Part shown: in pieces, positions 1 through 9,497 of the stretch
Numbering within the stretch: the stretch's first letter is position 1
Layout: every line of letters starts with the position of its first letter
NCBI GenBank assembly: GCA_030831165.1
Contig: JAURLP010000038.1
Span: forward strand, 1 to 64,000
Length of the DNA stretch: 64,000 nt
Reading direction: 5' to 3'
Source: Gammaproteobacteria bacterium
Lineage (GTDB): Bacteria; Pseudomonadota; Gammaproteobacteria; Pseudomonadales; Pseudohongiellaceae
Program-made: the position numbers and the translations under genes
Notes under the pieces: model-generated
What the model was told of the DNA's origin: nothing
What the model saw: only the letters and a program-made list of their open reading frames with translations
Database searches by the model: none

Positions 1-140
1 ACATCGTCGGCATCACTAAATTTGTCAGGATGAATTTGCGACTGAAGGTTTTTATATTCAGCAGCAAGTTTGTCCATATTCAAATCAAAACATTCTTGCA
101 GGGAAAATATTTCAAAATAATTTTTATTAGCAATAGTCAA
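1..140 (-). CDS. hscB: Co-chaperone HscB, N-terminal part (cut by window start)
   Basis: The minus strand after iscA reads into a J-domain: an N-terminal NYFEIFSL segment and, about 30 residues later, the HPDKF motif that stimulates the partner Hsp70 HscA. HscB delivers IscU with its Fe-S cluster to HscA. Only about 46 codons are inside the window. The start is not certain: no ATG precedes the conserved part, and the best candidate is a TTG at 140 with AAAGG a few bases upstream; an ATT slightly upstream is possible. It follows iscA in the usual isc order (iscR-S-U-A-hscB). The family is clear from the HPD motif plus context; the start codon is a guess. Confidence 0.8.
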   Translation of the reverse strand, partial: MTIANKNYFEIFSLQECFDLNMDKLAAEYKNLQSQIHPDKFSDADD

Positions 141-202
141 AAAGCTTGCCTTTATATAAATTCGAGACCTGTTCAGTAGCTCAATGAACGAATTCGGTAA
201 TG

Positions 203-526
203 TTAAATCGAGAAAGACTCACCGCATCCGCACTCGCCTTTAACATTCGGGTTGCGAAATTCAAAGCCTTCATTGACGCCTGATTTTACAAAGTCCATTT
301 CTGTACCATCAATGTAAACCAGGCTTTTGGGGTCAACTACAATTTTTATACCATGATCTTCAAACACTTTATCACTATCTTCCAGTTCATCAACGAATTC
401 GAGGACATAAGCCATACCGGAACAGCCCGTGGTTGTAACACCGACACGTATACCCAGACCCTTGCCTCGGCTTTCCAGTTGAGAAGCGACATGTTCCGCC
501 GCTGGTTTACTCATTGTTATCGCCAT
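203..526 (-). CDS. iscA: Iron-sulfur cluster assembly protein IscA
   Basis: A 107-residue A-type carrier of the HesB/IscA family, which accepts or donates Fe-S clusters in the cytoplasm. The three conserved cysteines are present: C35 in TTGCSGMAY and C99/C101 in the C-terminal GECGCGESF motif. Length matches E. coli IscA (107 aa). It lies about 100 bp downstream of iscU and just upstream of hscB on the same strand, so it is very likely cotranscribed from the iscR promoter. Confidence 0.96.
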   Translation of the reverse strand: MAITMSKPAAEHVASQLESRGKGLGIRVGVTTTGCSGMAYVLEFVDELEDSDKVFEDHGIKIVVDPKSLVYIDGTEMDFVKSGVNEGFEFRNPNVKGECGCGESFSI

Positions 527-629
527 AACTTTACTTCTCTTCCTCTCTTTACACTGTTATTGCACTGAATTTATTGCACTGAATTTTCCAGATAGGGTTA
601 AGGCTTTTTATACCTTTCCTACGACCTTC

Positions 630-1040
630 TTACTGACCTGCTGCCAGCTCTCTTTGAGTGTAACCGCGCTTATTTTTCACATCCGCTATAGCCGCTTTAA
701 TGGCATCTTCTGCCAGCACTGAGCAATGGATTTTAACCGGGGGAAGTCCCAACTCTTCAGCAATTTCGCTATTTTTAATTTTTTGAGCATCATCAAGTGT
801 CCGCCCTTTAACCCACTCAGTCAGTAATGAACTTGATGCGATTGCTGAGCCGCAGCCGTAGGTTTTAAATTTAGCATCTTCAATGACGCCATCTTCACTT
901 ACCTTGATTTGTAAACGCATGACATCACCACAAGCAGGTGCACCCACCATGCCAGTACCAACATTTTTGTCGTTATCATCCAGCTTGCCCACGTTCCGTG
1001 GATTTTCATAATGGTCTAAAACTTTTTCTGAATAAGCCAT
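630..1040 (-). CDS. iscU: Fe-S cluster assembly scaffold IscU
   Basis: A 136-residue scaffold on which IscS-derived sulfur and iron are built into [2Fe-2S] clusters. The N-terminus (MAYSEKVLDHYENPRNVG) is typical. Three cluster-ligand cysteines are visible: near residue 37 (GAPACGDVM), near 63 (YGCGSA) and near 106 (KIHCSVLAEDA). The LPPVKIHCS segment contains the LPPVK motif recognised by HscA. E. coli IscU is 128 aa; the small excess is at the C-terminus. It sits between iscS and iscA on the minus strand. Confidence 0.97.
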   Translation of the reverse strand: MAYSEKVLDHYENPRNVGKLDDNDKNVGTGMVGAPACGDVMRLQIKVSEDGVIEDAKFKTYGCGSAIASSSLLTEWVKGRTLDDAQKIKNSEIAEELGLPPVKIHCSVLAEDAIKAAIADVKNKRGYTQRELAAGQ

Positions 1041-1160
1041 AATATTTACCTCTTTAACTTACCAAACTTATTAAACTTCTAAAATTCAATCTCTTTTAAA
1101 AACTTTTATCATTATTGAAAAACGTTATGAGCAAAGCCAAGGCTAGGCAAATGCTTTTCA

Positions 1161-2375
1161 CTAATGGGCTGCCCATTGTATTTTCGATATATCAACACCA
1201 TCCTTAAACATATCCCAAAGTGGCGATAACTCTCTTAATTTCGTTACAGCCTCTCTTACTTTTTCAACTGCAAAATCAACATCTTCTTCTGTCGTAAAAC
1301 GGCCAATGCTGAAACGTAGGGAACTATGAGCCAGTTCGTCATTTAAACCAATTGCTCTTAACACATACGATGGTTCAAGACTTGCAGATGTACAGGCAGA
1401 ACCGGAAGAAACCGCCAGATCCTTCAGAGCCATGATAAGAGACTCCCCTTCTACAAAATTGAAACTGACATTCAGGTTGCTGGCTACACGCTGTTCAATA
1501 TCGCCATTGATGTAGACTTCTTCCATGCCTTCCAGGCCTTTTAAAAAACGTTGTCTGAGTGCCAAACTTTTCTCCGCATCTGCTTTCATTTCAAGTTTAG
1601 CAATACGGTAGGCTTCACCCATTCCTACGATCTGGTGTGTCGCCAAGGTCCCTGAACGCATGCCTCGTTCATGCCCTCCGCCATGCATTTGAGCTTCCAG
1701 ACGCACTCGAGGTTTACGACGTACATAAAGTGCTCCTATACCCTTGGGGCCATAGACTTTATGTGCAGTTAGTGACATTAAATCAACTTTCATTTCCTCT
1801 AAATCTATTTCAATCTTTCCTACACTCTGAGCGGCATCCACGTGAAACAACACTTTCTTTTCACGAGTTATTTCGCCAATAGCTGCGATGTCATTGATTA
1901 CACCGATTTCATTATTAACATGCATTAATGAAACCAGAATAGTGTCTTCCCGAATCGCCTCAGCAACATCTTCAGGTTGAATCAGGCCTTTTGCATTAGG
2001 CTCAAGATAAGTCACTTCAAACCCTTCTCTTTCAAGTTGACGGCAAGAATCCAGCACTGCTTTATGTTCGATTTTAGAGGTGATGATGTGCTTTCCTTTG
2101 CTCTGATAAAAATACGCAACGCCTTTAAGAGCAAGGTTGTCAGATTCAGTAGCACCTGATGTCCAAACAATTTCCCGGGGATCGCAATGCAGAAGATCTG
2201 CCACATGCTGACGTGCCTCTTCAATGGCTTCTTCAGCTTTCCAGCCAAACACATGTGAACGTGAAGCTGAATTGCCAAAGTTACCTTCCAGAGTCATGCA
2301 TTTCATCATTGCATCCATCACGCGCGGATCAACTGGGGTGGTAGCTGAATAATCGAAATAAATTGGTGCTCGCAT
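1161..2375 (-). CDS. iscS: Cysteine desulfurase IscS
   Basis: PLP enzyme that converts cysteine to alanine and passes persulfide sulfur to IscU and to tRNA-thiolation acceptors. Its 404 residues equal the length of E. coli IscS. The PLP lysine lies in [11 protein letters not shown] (around residue 206), the histidine stack and PLP contacts are in [10 protein letters not shown] and VDAAQSVGK, and the mobile catalytic cysteine is in [14 protein letters not shown] (around 328). Second gene of the isc operon, directly after iscR; a gap of about 120 bp separates it from iscU. Confidence 0.98.
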   Translation of the reverse strand: MRAPIYFDYSATTPVDPRVMDAMMKCMTLEGNFGNSASRSHVFGWKAEEAIEEARQHVADLLHCDPREIVWTSGATESDNLALKGVAYFYQSKGKHIITSKIEHKAVLDSCRQLEREGFEVTYLEPNAKGLIQPEDVAEAIREDTILVSLMHVNNEIGVINDIAAIGEITREKKVLFHVDAAQSVGKIEIDLEEMKVDLMSLTAHKVYGPKGIGALYVRRKPRVRLEAQMHGGGHERGMRSGTLATHQIVGMGEAYRIAKLEMKADAEKSLALRQRFLKGLEGMEEVYINGDIEQRVASNLNVSFNFVEGESLIMALKDLAVSSGSACTSASLEPSYVLRAIGLNDELAHSSLRFSIGRFTTEEDVDFAVEKVREAVTKLRELSPLWDMFKDGVDISKIQWAAH

Positions 2376-2412
2376 ATCTTTAATTCTTAAACCTCTTATT
2401 GGTTAACTGGCA

Positions 2413-2907
2413 TTAAAGACTGGAAGTGGAAATAGCAATTGTGTCAAAACTTTTTCCAAGCTTTTCCAGCTGTTTTTCATTCTGGTTCTGTGCAATCTGA
2501 CTTATTTCTCTTTTGGAGATAAGATCTGCCAGAGTAATATTGCTTAAATAACCGTATATTTGTTCGCTTAAATCCTGCCATAAATGGTGTGTTAAACAGA
2601 TTGAGCCATTTTGACAATCCCCTGAACCCTGACATTTTGTGGTATCCAAGGATTCACTCACTGCATCGATAATCTCAGCCATGTGAATTTTAGTTTCATC
2701 TCGGCTGAGGCGATAACCACCACCAGGACCACGCACACTTTTCACCAGGTTTTTCTTGCGCAACTTAGAGAAAAGCTGCTCAAGATAGGATAGGGATATA
2801 TCCTGACGCTGCGAAATATCGTTCAGATTAACCGGTCCATTATTGGCATTAATACTTAGATCCAGCATTGCCGTAACGGCATAACGACCCTTAGTAGTTA
2901 GACGCAT
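2413..2907 (-). CDS. iscR: Rrf2-family Fe-S regulator IscR
   Basis: A 164-residue Rrf2/IscR repressor. The N-terminal winged helix ([17 protein letters not shown]) binds DNA. The [2Fe-2S] ligands are three cysteines with IscR spacing in [22 protein letters not shown] (around 92, 98 and 104) plus the nearby histidine. The spacing identifies true IscR rather than NsrR or CymR. First gene of the isc operon; with its cluster bound it is expected to repress its own promoter, and a matching site lies at 2963-2987. Confidence 0.96.
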   Translation of the reverse strand: MRLTTKGRYAVTAMLDLSINANNGPVNLNDISQRQDISLSYLEQLFSKLRKKNLVKSVRGPGGGYRLSRDETKIHMAEIIDAVSESLDTTKCQGSGDCQNGSICLTHHLWQDLSEQIYGYLSNITLADLISKREISQIAQNQNEKQLEKLGKSFDTIAISTSSL

Positions 2908-2954
2908 AATTATTTATTTAAGCCTGTGCTTATTCCTGATCAAATTACTCGGGT

Positions 2955-2987
2955 ATTATCTTAAACCCTACTGAATTAGTCAAGTAT
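2955..2987 (-). promoter_or_regulatory. isc operon promoter with IscR type 1 site
   Basis: Read on the minus strand, a -35 TTGACT (2983-2978) and a -10 GATAAT (2960-2955) are separated by exactly 17 bases, about 50 bp before the iscR start. The 25 bases 2987-2963 begin ATACTTGACT, have CAGT on the other arm, and closely match the type 1 IscR pattern ATASYYGACT-RWWW-YAGTCRRSTAT, overlapping the -35. This supports classic autorepression by holo-IscR. Binding is inferred from the match only. Confidence 0.8.
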
Positions 2988-3047
2988 TAAAGGAAGAGCC
3001 AACTTAGGGTTAATTTATCCTTCTTACCAGGGACGCCATCGTGAAGA

Positions 3048-3800
3048 TTATTTTTTGTTCAGCATTCTTCGTGTTTCTGAAACTATGCCATGCAGAATAT
3101 TGATTTCCATTTTATCCGGGCGTATCCGGTTATAAAGTCGACGCAACCTAGGCATTAAATGACGTGGATTTTCTGGGTCATGGAAATCAATCTGAATCAT
3201 TAATTGTTCCAAATGCTCAAGATAGGTTTCAACTTCTGCAACCGTAGCCAACTCGTTATCCCAGACATCTCCACTTTCTTGCTTTGCTTGTTCCAGTTGT
3301 TGACTAAACTTATATATTTCATGACTGAGCACCATGACTGCAGCCGCGAGGTTCAGGGAGCTGTATTCCGGGTTTGCTGCTATCTGCACGTGATAATGGC
3401 ATAGCTGCAATTCCTCATTACTTAAACCTCTATCCTCACGTCCGAAAACAAGCGCTACATTTTGCTGCTGTCCTTCTTCAACGATGAGCTGAGCACATTT
3501 TTCCGGATCAACCACCGGCCAGGGGATCCTTCTGGAACGAGCACTGGTGCCAATCACCAAACTACAATCAGCAATCGCTTCTTTTAAATCCTCACACAGT
3601 ACTGCATTATCGAGAATATCAAGAGCAGATGACGCTCTGCCAACAGCAACACCTGATGGGTAATCTTTTGGGGCTACCAAATAAAGTTTGGATAAACCCA
3701 TATTTTTCATGGCACGCGCAGAAGCCCCGATATTGCCGGGATGGGACGTGTTTACCAGGACAATGCGAATGCTGTTTAAATGCAATTTGATTAAACCCAA
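3048..3800 (-). CDS. trmJ: tRNA (cytidine/uridine-2'-O-)-methyltransferase TrmJ
   Basis: SPOUT-class methyltransferase that 2'-O-methylates position 32 of tRNAs. The N-terminal IRIVLVNTSHPGNIGASARAMKNMGL and the knot motifs (ALVFGREDRGLSNEE, NPEYSSLNLAAAVMVLSHE) are diagnostic. At 250 aa it matches the usual length of about 245. No ATG is available; the frame opens with TTG codons, one at 3800 and another five codons later, so the exact start is uncertain. It is divergent from suhB and upstream of iscR, the usual gammaproteobacterial neighbourhood. Confidence 0.94.
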   Translation of the reverse strand: MGLIKLHLNSIRIVLVNTSHPGNIGASARAMKNMGLSKLYLVAPKDYPSGVAVGRASSALDILDNAVLCEDLKEAIADCSLVIGTSARSRRIPWPVVDPEKCAQLIVEEGQQQNVALVFGREDRGLSNEELQLCHYHVQIAANPEYSSLNLAAAVMVLSHEIYKFSQQLEQAKQESGDVWDNELATVAEVETYLEHLEQLMIQIDFHDPENPRHLMPRLRRLYNRIRPDKMEINILHGIVSETRRMLNKK

Positions 3801-3890
3801 AATTCAAAGCGCGCATCTTAGCAGAAACAGGCTGGCTCTGATATTATAGCGGCCGATTTTCACCCCCTTGCCGATAAGGTTTAAAACCGC

Positions 3891-4664
3891 ATGCACCCTA
3901 CAGTAAACATAGCCCTTAAAGCCGCCCGAGAAGCCTCAGATTTCATTGTTCAGGCTTTTGACCGATTAGACCGGGTAAAGGTCTTTGAAAAGGGGCTGAA
4001 TGATTACGTCACTAACATTGATCATGAAGTAGAAGAACTTCTAAAAGCCGCAATACAAAAAGCCTATCCTGAAGATAGTTTTCTTGGTGAGGAATCTGGC
4101 CTTGCCGAGGGGGACGATAAAGACACGGTCTGGATTGTGGACCCTATAGATGGCACCCGAAACTTTATGCGAGGCTTTCCGCATTTTTGCATTTCCATGG
4201 CATGCGTCAAGAATAATAAAGTTCAGCATGCCGTGATTCTGGATCCGATTCGACAGGATGAATTTACTGCCACCAGGGGTGAAGGCTGTCGCCTGAATGG
4301 CAACCGAATCCGAGTTGGGACCAAAGACAAGCTAGAAGATGCCGTTATTAGCATGAGTTACGCAAGAGCTGAACACTATGATTTGGCACTGGCGCTACAA
4401 ACAAGGTTAAAAAATAAAATTGCAGGGCTTCGTTTTACCGGCTCAGCTGCTCTCGACCTTGCTTATGTTGCTAGCGGCAGGCTTGATGCAGGCTGGATGT
4501 CAGGCATTATGCAATGGGATATTGCTGCAGGTATTTTACTGGTTCAGGAAGCAGGAGGCTTAATCAGTGATCATCATGGCAACCCGGACTGTCTGCATAG
4601 CAACAAACTGGTTTTTGCCAACCCGAAATGTTTTAAAACCTTACTGAAAATATTACATGCATGA
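3891..4664 (+). CDS. suhB: Inositol-1-monophosphatase SuhB
   Basis: A 257-residue Mg-dependent phosphatase. Visible metal-binding motifs: GEESG (about 66-70), the WIVDPIDGTRNF signature (about 81-92) and the C-terminal WDIAAG aspartate motif. In E. coli SuhB also joins the rRNA antitermination complex; whether this copy does so is not visible. Divergent from trmJ with a gap of about 90 bp that must hold both promoters. Confidence 0.95.
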   Translation: MHPTVNIALKAAREASDFIVQAFDRLDRVKVFEKGLNDYVTNIDHEVEELLKAAIQKAYPEDSFLGEESGLAEGDDKDTVWIVDPIDGTRNFMRGFPHFCISMACVKNNKVQHAVILDPIRQDEFTATRGEGCRLNGNRIRVGTKDKLEDAVISMSYARAEHYDLALALQTRLKNKIAGLRFTGSAALDLAYVASGRLDAGWMSGIMQWDIAAGILLVQEAGGLISDHHGNPDCLHSNKLVFANPKCFKTLLKILHA

Positions 4665-4783
4665 TAATTGATCCAGCTTATTAAACATCGCTTGCCTATG
4701 ATTTTTATCAATTTCATGTCTAAATTTTATTAGTATCATGACGACTTATCAGTATCAATAAAGCTACTCTCAGGAGATTTTAA

Positions 4784-5590
4784 ATGAGCAACCCAGATAC
4801 CATTCTAGTTATTATCGAGCCAAGCCAGGATAAACACTTAGCTCTTGACCGAGCCCTCATTACATCCAAATTGAGAAAAGTAGCACCAAAATTACATTTA
4901 TTTATTTGTGTAGATGCAGACAATACGGACCTTAGAGCACGCAACCAGGGTTTGTATCGGGATGGTACGTGGTTACAAAGTATCACTAAGCCGGCTGATG
5001 AATCTGGACTGAAATATTCTTATGAGTTTTGCTGGTCTACAGATTGGTCTGATGCGGTTCTGAATTGTGCAGACCGAATACAACCAAACATTATATTTAT
5101 CCCAGATTATGATGTTGACGTGCGTCGCAATATGTTCAGCAACTCTAAATGGGATTTATTACGCAAATCCTTCTGTCCGGTATTGATTGCTCGCCCGGGC
5201 GCCAGTAACCACAGAAAAGTAATATTGGCAGCGCTTAATATCAGAACAGAAAATCCTAAATACATTGAAATGAATGAAAAGATTTTGGCCGATGGGAAAA
5301 AACAGGTCGAAATATATAACGCTGATCTTTATGTAATTAATTCCTATAAAGACAGTATGCATTACCCTGACCGCGAACAGTTGCTCAAATTTACTGGCCT
5401 ACCAACTGAAAGAGTTCATTTGGGAGAAGGTGACCCAGCTGATGTAATTGCTGAATATGCTGATGAAATTAAGGCTGACGTTGTGATAATTGGCACTATG
5501 CACAGAACGGGAGCGGCAGCGCTAATGCGAGGCAACACGTCTGAAAAAGTACTCAGAAAAGTTAAGCAGGATATTGTAACAATTTCTTGA
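4784..5590 (+). CDS. Universal stress protein, tandem UspA domains
   Basis: A 268-residue cytoplasmic protein of the UspA/UspE type. The C-terminal half carries the nucleotide-binding pattern G-2x-G-9x-[ST]: IIGTMHRTG, then GNTSEKVLRKVKQDIVTI at the end. The N-terminal half has the same fold (MSNPDTILVIIEPSQDKHLAL) with a poorer motif, so it is a two-domain UspE-like protein. A GGAG ribosome site precedes the ATG. It lies 43 bp upstream of the DUF4212/symporter pair, perhaps in the same transcript. Confidence 0.85.
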   Translation: MSNPDTILVIIEPSQDKHLALDRALITSKLRKVAPKLHLFICVDADNTDLRARNQGLYRDGTWLQSITKPADESGLKYSYEFCWSTDWSDAVLNCADRIQPNIIFIPDYDVDVRRNMFSNSKWDLLRKSFCPVLIARPGASNHRKVILAALNIRTENPKYIEMNEKILADGKKQVEIYNADLYVINSYKDSMHYPDREQLLKFTGLPTERVHLGEGDPADVIAEYADEIKADVVIIGTMHRTGAAALMRGNTSEKVLRKVKQDIVTIS

Positions 5591-5633
5591 TAGACTTTGG
5601 CTTTATAGCTGCGATTAATGAATAATTGAGCGA

Positions 5634-5900
5634 ATGAAGCATACCGAAAAAGACTCTCCAGGTTACTGGCAGGAAAATATCCGGATACTCACCATATTGA
5701 TGAGTATCTGGTTTATTGTGTCCTTCTTAATGGGCATAGTATTTGTCGATCAGCTTGATAACATTCGTTTTGCAGGTTTCAAACTGGGCTTCTGGATTTC
5801 ACAACAGGGCTCCATCTTTATTTATGTTCTCTTGGTTTATCTTTATCTGAAGGCGATGGATAAACTTGATAAAAAATATAAATTAGACGATGAGAGTTAA
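5634..5900 (+). CDS. DUF4212 small subunit of sodium/substrate symporter
   Basis: An 88-residue protein with two membrane helices (about 21-41 and 55-75) and an N-terminal DSPGYWQENIRIL segment. DUF4212 proteins accompany one clade of sodium:solute symporters, which lies directly downstream here with only a 6-bp gap. The likely role is an accessory membrane subunit of that transporter; the biochemical role of the family is not well established. Confidence 0.88.
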   Translation: MKHTEKDSPGYWQENIRILTILMSIWFIVSFLMGIVFVDQLDNIRFAGFKLGFWISQQGSIFIYVLLVYLYLKAMDKLDKKYKLDDES

Positions 5901-5906
5901 TTAAAG

Positions 5907-7580
5907 ATGTCAGTACAAATAATGACCTATCTCTTTGTCGGTCTGACTTTCCTTTTGTACATAACCATTGCGATCAAATCCCGAGCATTTTCAACCAGTG
6001 ATTTTTATATCGCTGGTGCACACGTCCCCCCACTTGCAAATGGCTTGGCCACAGCTGCCGATTGGATGTCTGCAGCTTCCTTTATTTCGATGGCAGGTAT
6101 CATTTCCTTTATGGGGCGTGACGGCTCGGTTTACCTTATGGGGTGGACTGGAGGTTATGTTTTATTGGCCATGCTAATTGCACCCTATTTACGTGACTTC
6201 GGAAAATTTACCGTGCCCGATTTCATTGGTGAACGCTATTACTCACAAACAGCAAGAATGGTTGCCCTGCTCTGCGCAATATTTGTTTCCTTTACCTATG
6301 TCGCCGGTCAGATGCGTGGCGTTGGCGTCGTCTTCTCTCGGTTTTTGGAAGTTGATATTAATATTGGTGTCTTGATAGGCATGACAATCGTTTTCTTCTA
6401 CGCCGTTTTAGGTGGCATGAAAGGAATAACCTACACTCAGGTTGCTCAATATTGTGTGTTGATATTTGCCTTTATGGTGCCCGCCATTTTTATCTCCCTG
6501 TTAATGACCGGAAACATCATTCCTCATATAGGTTTCGGCTCTGAACTAAACCCTGAATATGGTGGAGGTTATTTGCTTGATCGTCTTGATGGTCTAAATC
6601 AGGAATTAGGCTTTACTGCCTATACTGAAAGCATTCGCAGCAAACTTGATGTGTTTTTTATTACAGCCGCATTGATGCTGGGTACCGCTGGCCTGCCTCA
6701 TGTCATCATTCGTTTTTTCACTGTACCAAATGTTAGAGCAGCGCGAAAATCAGCACTGTACGCACTGATATTCATTGCCATTCTATACACCACCGCACCA
6801 ACAATTGCGGCCTTTGCCAGAACCAATTTAATTAATACAGTAAGTAATGTTGAATACAACGAGATGCCGGAGTGGTTCAAGACCTGGGAAGCAACCAACC
6901 TTATCGTTTTTGAAGATAAAAATGACGATGGACGCATTCAGTATCTTGCCGACCCGGAAGCCAATGAACTGACCGTCGACCGAGATATTATCGTACTGGC
7001 CAATCCGGAGATTGCTCAATTGCCTAATTGGGTGGTTGCGCTGGTTGCTGCAGGCGGGCTGGCAGCTGCCCTATCAACAGCAGCAGGATTATTGCTGGTC
7101 ATTTCTTCCGCTATTTCACATGACTTATTGAAATCAAACTTAATGCCCCAGATCAGCGAAAAGAAAGAACTGCTCTCAGCCCGAATTGCTATTTTCTTTG
7201 CTGTTTGTATCGCCGGTTATTTTGGAATCAACCCACCAGGATTTGTTGCCGAAGTGGTTGCCTTTGCCTTTGGTCTTGCCAGTTCATCATTTTTTCCGGC
7301 AATTGTGTTGGGTATTTTTTATAAACGCATGAATAAAGAGGGCGCTATTTCCGGGATGCTGGTGGGCATCATCTTTACAGCAAGCTACATCATTTATTAT
7401 ACCTTTATTAATCCTGCCGCCGATAATGCTGAAGGTTGGTGGCTGGGCATTTCTCCTGAAGGTATTGGCACGCTTGGCACTATCCTTAATTTCTTTACAG
7501 CATTTGTTGTCTGTTATTTCACTGCTGAGCCTCCGCAAGAGGTGCAGGCCATGGTTGAAGATATTAGAGTGCCTGGATAA
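5907..7580 (+). CDS. Sodium:solute symporter (VC_2705-type subfamily)
   Basis: A 557-residue SSS-family permease with about 13 membrane helices and conserved blocks such as ATAADWMSAASFISMAG and GTAGLPHVIIRFFTVPN. It most resembles the ActP/acetate-like clade that pairs with a DUF4212 subunit, which is the gene immediately upstream. A soluble insertion before the WVVALVAAGGLAAALST helix contains the acidic run DKNDDGRIQY, which has EF-hand-like spacing. Substrate unknown; a short carboxylate is the usual guess for the clade. Confidence 0.9.
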   Translation: MSVQIMTYLFVGLTFLLYITIAIKSRAFSTSDFYIAGAHVPPLANGLATAADWMSAASFISMAGIISFMGRDGSVYLMGWTGGYVLLAMLIAPYLRDFGKFTVPDFIGERYYSQTARMVALLCAIFVSFTYVAGQMRGVGVVFSRFLEVDINIGVLIGMTIVFFYAVLGGMKGITYTQVAQYCVLIFAFMVPAIFISLLMTGNIIPHIGFGSELNPEYGGGYLLDRLDGLNQELGFTAYTESIRSKLDVFFITAALMLGTAGLPHVIIRFFTVPNVRAARKSALYALIFIAILYTTAPTIAAFARTNLINTVSNVEYNEMPEWFKTWEATNLIVFEDKNDDGRIQYLADPEANELTVDRDIIVLANPEIAQLPNWVVALVAAGGLAAALSTAAGLLLVISSAISHDLLKSNLMPQISEKKELLSARIAIFFAVCIAGYFGINPPGFVAEVVAFAFGLASSSFFPAIVLGIFYKRMNKEGAISGMLVGIIFTASYIIYYTFINPAADNAEGWWLGISPEGIGTLGTILNFFTAFVVCYFTAEPPQEVQAMVEDIRVPG

Positions 7581-7653
7581 TTAAGCCTAGATTGAAAAAA
7601 ATTAATATATAAACTAAACAATTTCTATCCCCATAAACCTTGGTAACTATAAA

Positions 7654-8595
7654 ATGAGCATATTAAAAAACCTAATAACATTCCCCGCCTTAATTACATT
7701 CATATCAGCCCACTTAGTGGCATGTGCAGCTGAGCCCGAAGGCCTTCAGTTAGAAGTTTATACAGCCCAATTCAGTGGCATAGGTGAAAACTCTTTCACT
7801 CTGTTGGGTGAGAATGAAGCCATACAAATTGATTCACCCTGGCTACTTGGAGACGGAGAAGTTCTCGCAGAAAGATTAAAAAATAACGGACGAGAACTAA
7901 CCCATATTTTATTAACTCATGGCCACCCAGACCATTACATGGGGCTCGCTCCTATTGTTGAAGCCTTTCCCAATGTTCAGGTTCTGGCCCGTCAACCCGT
8001 TATTGATGAAATTTCTACACAATTTCAATCCAAATGGGTTCATTGGGAACCAATGTATGGTTCTCAACTCCCTACAACACCAGTAATTCCTGGTTTGCTG
8101 GTTGGTGACAATATCTTTTTAGAAGAGAATGAAATCCAGTTTATGGATTTACAGCCAGCGGAAACGATGAACGCTACTGTATTTTATATACCTGCTTTGG
8201 AAGCATTGATTACAGGTGACCTGGTCTTCGCTCAGATGCACCCTTATTTTGCTGATTTAAACAATCCTGCTAGCTGGAAAGGAGCACTTGAATCGGTTCA
8301 AGTATTTTCACCAGTAAGCACAGTTTATCCTGGGCATGGTCCTTTTGGTGGACCTGAAGTACTAACTGAAGCAATGAATTATATGGACGTTTACCAGGAA
8401 GTCGCTCAGCCTGGTGTACCATTACGTGAATTTGCACCCATAATGGCAGAGCGCTTTCCAAACTATGCGCCCATGTTCCTTTGGTGGACCAGAGGGCCAG
8501 GCTTTGGCATTGTTGGGCCCGGACCTTTAGGCGTTCCTGAATCAATCACCAGCACCTTACCTCCGCATTTATTGCAAGGACAGGCACCACAATAA
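7654..8595 (+). CDS. Metallo-beta-lactamase-fold hydrolase, lipoprotein
   Basis: A 313-residue secreted protein. The N-terminus ends in a lipobox (LVAC, cysteine about residue 24), suggesting a lipid anchor. The metal motif is complete: THGHPDHYMG (HxHxDH), a downstream aspartate in ITGDLVF and a late histidine in VYPGHGPFGG. The overall look is a B3-like or quorum-lactonase-type hydrolase; the substrate cannot be read. It stands alone on the plus strand and is followed 25 bp later by the broken bicupin gene. Confidence 0.82.
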   Translation: MSILKNLITFPALITFISAHLVACAAEPEGLQLEVYTAQFSGIGENSFTLLGENEAIQIDSPWLLGDGEVLAERLKNNGRELTHILLTHGHPDHYMGLAPIVEAFPNVQVLARQPVIDEISTQFQSKWVHWEPMYGSQLPTTPVIPGLLVGDNIFLEENEIQFMDLQPAETMNATVFYIPALEALITGDLVFAQMHPYFADLNNPASWKGALESVQVFSPVSTVYPGHGPFGGPEVLTEAMNYMDVYQEVAQPGVPLREFAPIMAERFPNYAPMFLWWTRGPGFGIVGPGPLGVPESITSTLPPHLLQGQAPQ

Positions 8596-8620
8596 TTTTT
8601 TTAATCAAGAGGGCGCACTC

Positions 8621-9419
8621 ATGCACCTAAACAAAATAGCGTTAATAAAAGCAGTCTTAATTTGCATATTGGGCTTAGCATTCAGCTCTCACTTATATGC
8701 TCAGGACATTGTTCGCCTGGACAAAAAAACATATCAGGTTTAGGCCTGGAAGGAGGTGTAGATGCAGACGGCATTATGCGTTATGGTAAAACCCTATATG
8801 ATGATGACTAGTTTAATATTTCTGTGGCTGCAGGCAATGGCCCTAACAATATCGAAGTCATAGAAATTGATAGCTTCCCAATTCAGGAATTCTGCTATCT
8901 CATTAATGGCTCCGCAACATTTATTGGTAAAGACGGCAAAACGGTAACTTTTAATACTGGAGACTTCTCTATCATCCCACTTTGCTGGAGTGGCACCATG
9001 ATTACTAAAGGCAATAGCCTATACCAGGTATTACTGGTTGTGAGTGATGAAAGAGGCGAAGCTATACCTGGAGCATTCCCCACCATAGTTGATCCTACCT
9101 ATATGTCTGGTTTAGGACTGACGTATCCTCATTTACTCCTGCTGGTGAAGATGCAGAATCTAATAGAAAAACAATTTGGGATGGTGCAGAGTTAGAAATT
9201 ACCATAATGGATGTTATTTCTAATTCAGGGGATTTCACTGACATGTCTGAAGAGTTTGTTTACGTGTTAAACGGTTCTGCCACCTTGACTCAAGTCGGCG
9301 GTGAGCCACAGACCTTCTACACTGGCGACTTTTTTGTTGTGCCAGAAGGTTGGGATGGGAATTGGACGGTCGAAGGAAATCATCTTTATCGTGAGTTAAT
9401 TGCAGTACCTGCAGACTAA
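8621..9419 (+). pseudogene. Secreted bicupin (EutQ/DUF861-like) gene with three lesions
   Basis: The gene begins at ATG 8621 (after GAGGGCG) with a signal peptide ending in LYAQ. It breaks in three places: a frameshift in a run of seven A (8723-8729), after which the frame continues SGLGLEGGVDADG; an in-frame TAG at 8809-8811; and another frameshift near 9120, after which SSFTPAGEDAESN continues into the second cupin. Each half carries a cupin barrel signature: YLINGSATF / NTGDFSIIP and YVLNGSATL / YTGDFFVVP. Joined, these would make a secreted protein of about 265 aa. Three independent lesions argue for true decay rather than a sequencing error. Confidence 0.85.
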
Positions 9420-9497
9420 TGACTTTCTTTATGAGCACTGCCAGCCTGAGGCTCAAGATAAATTTTTAGCCTGAATAAAAATGCCCGCTTACCAAGC

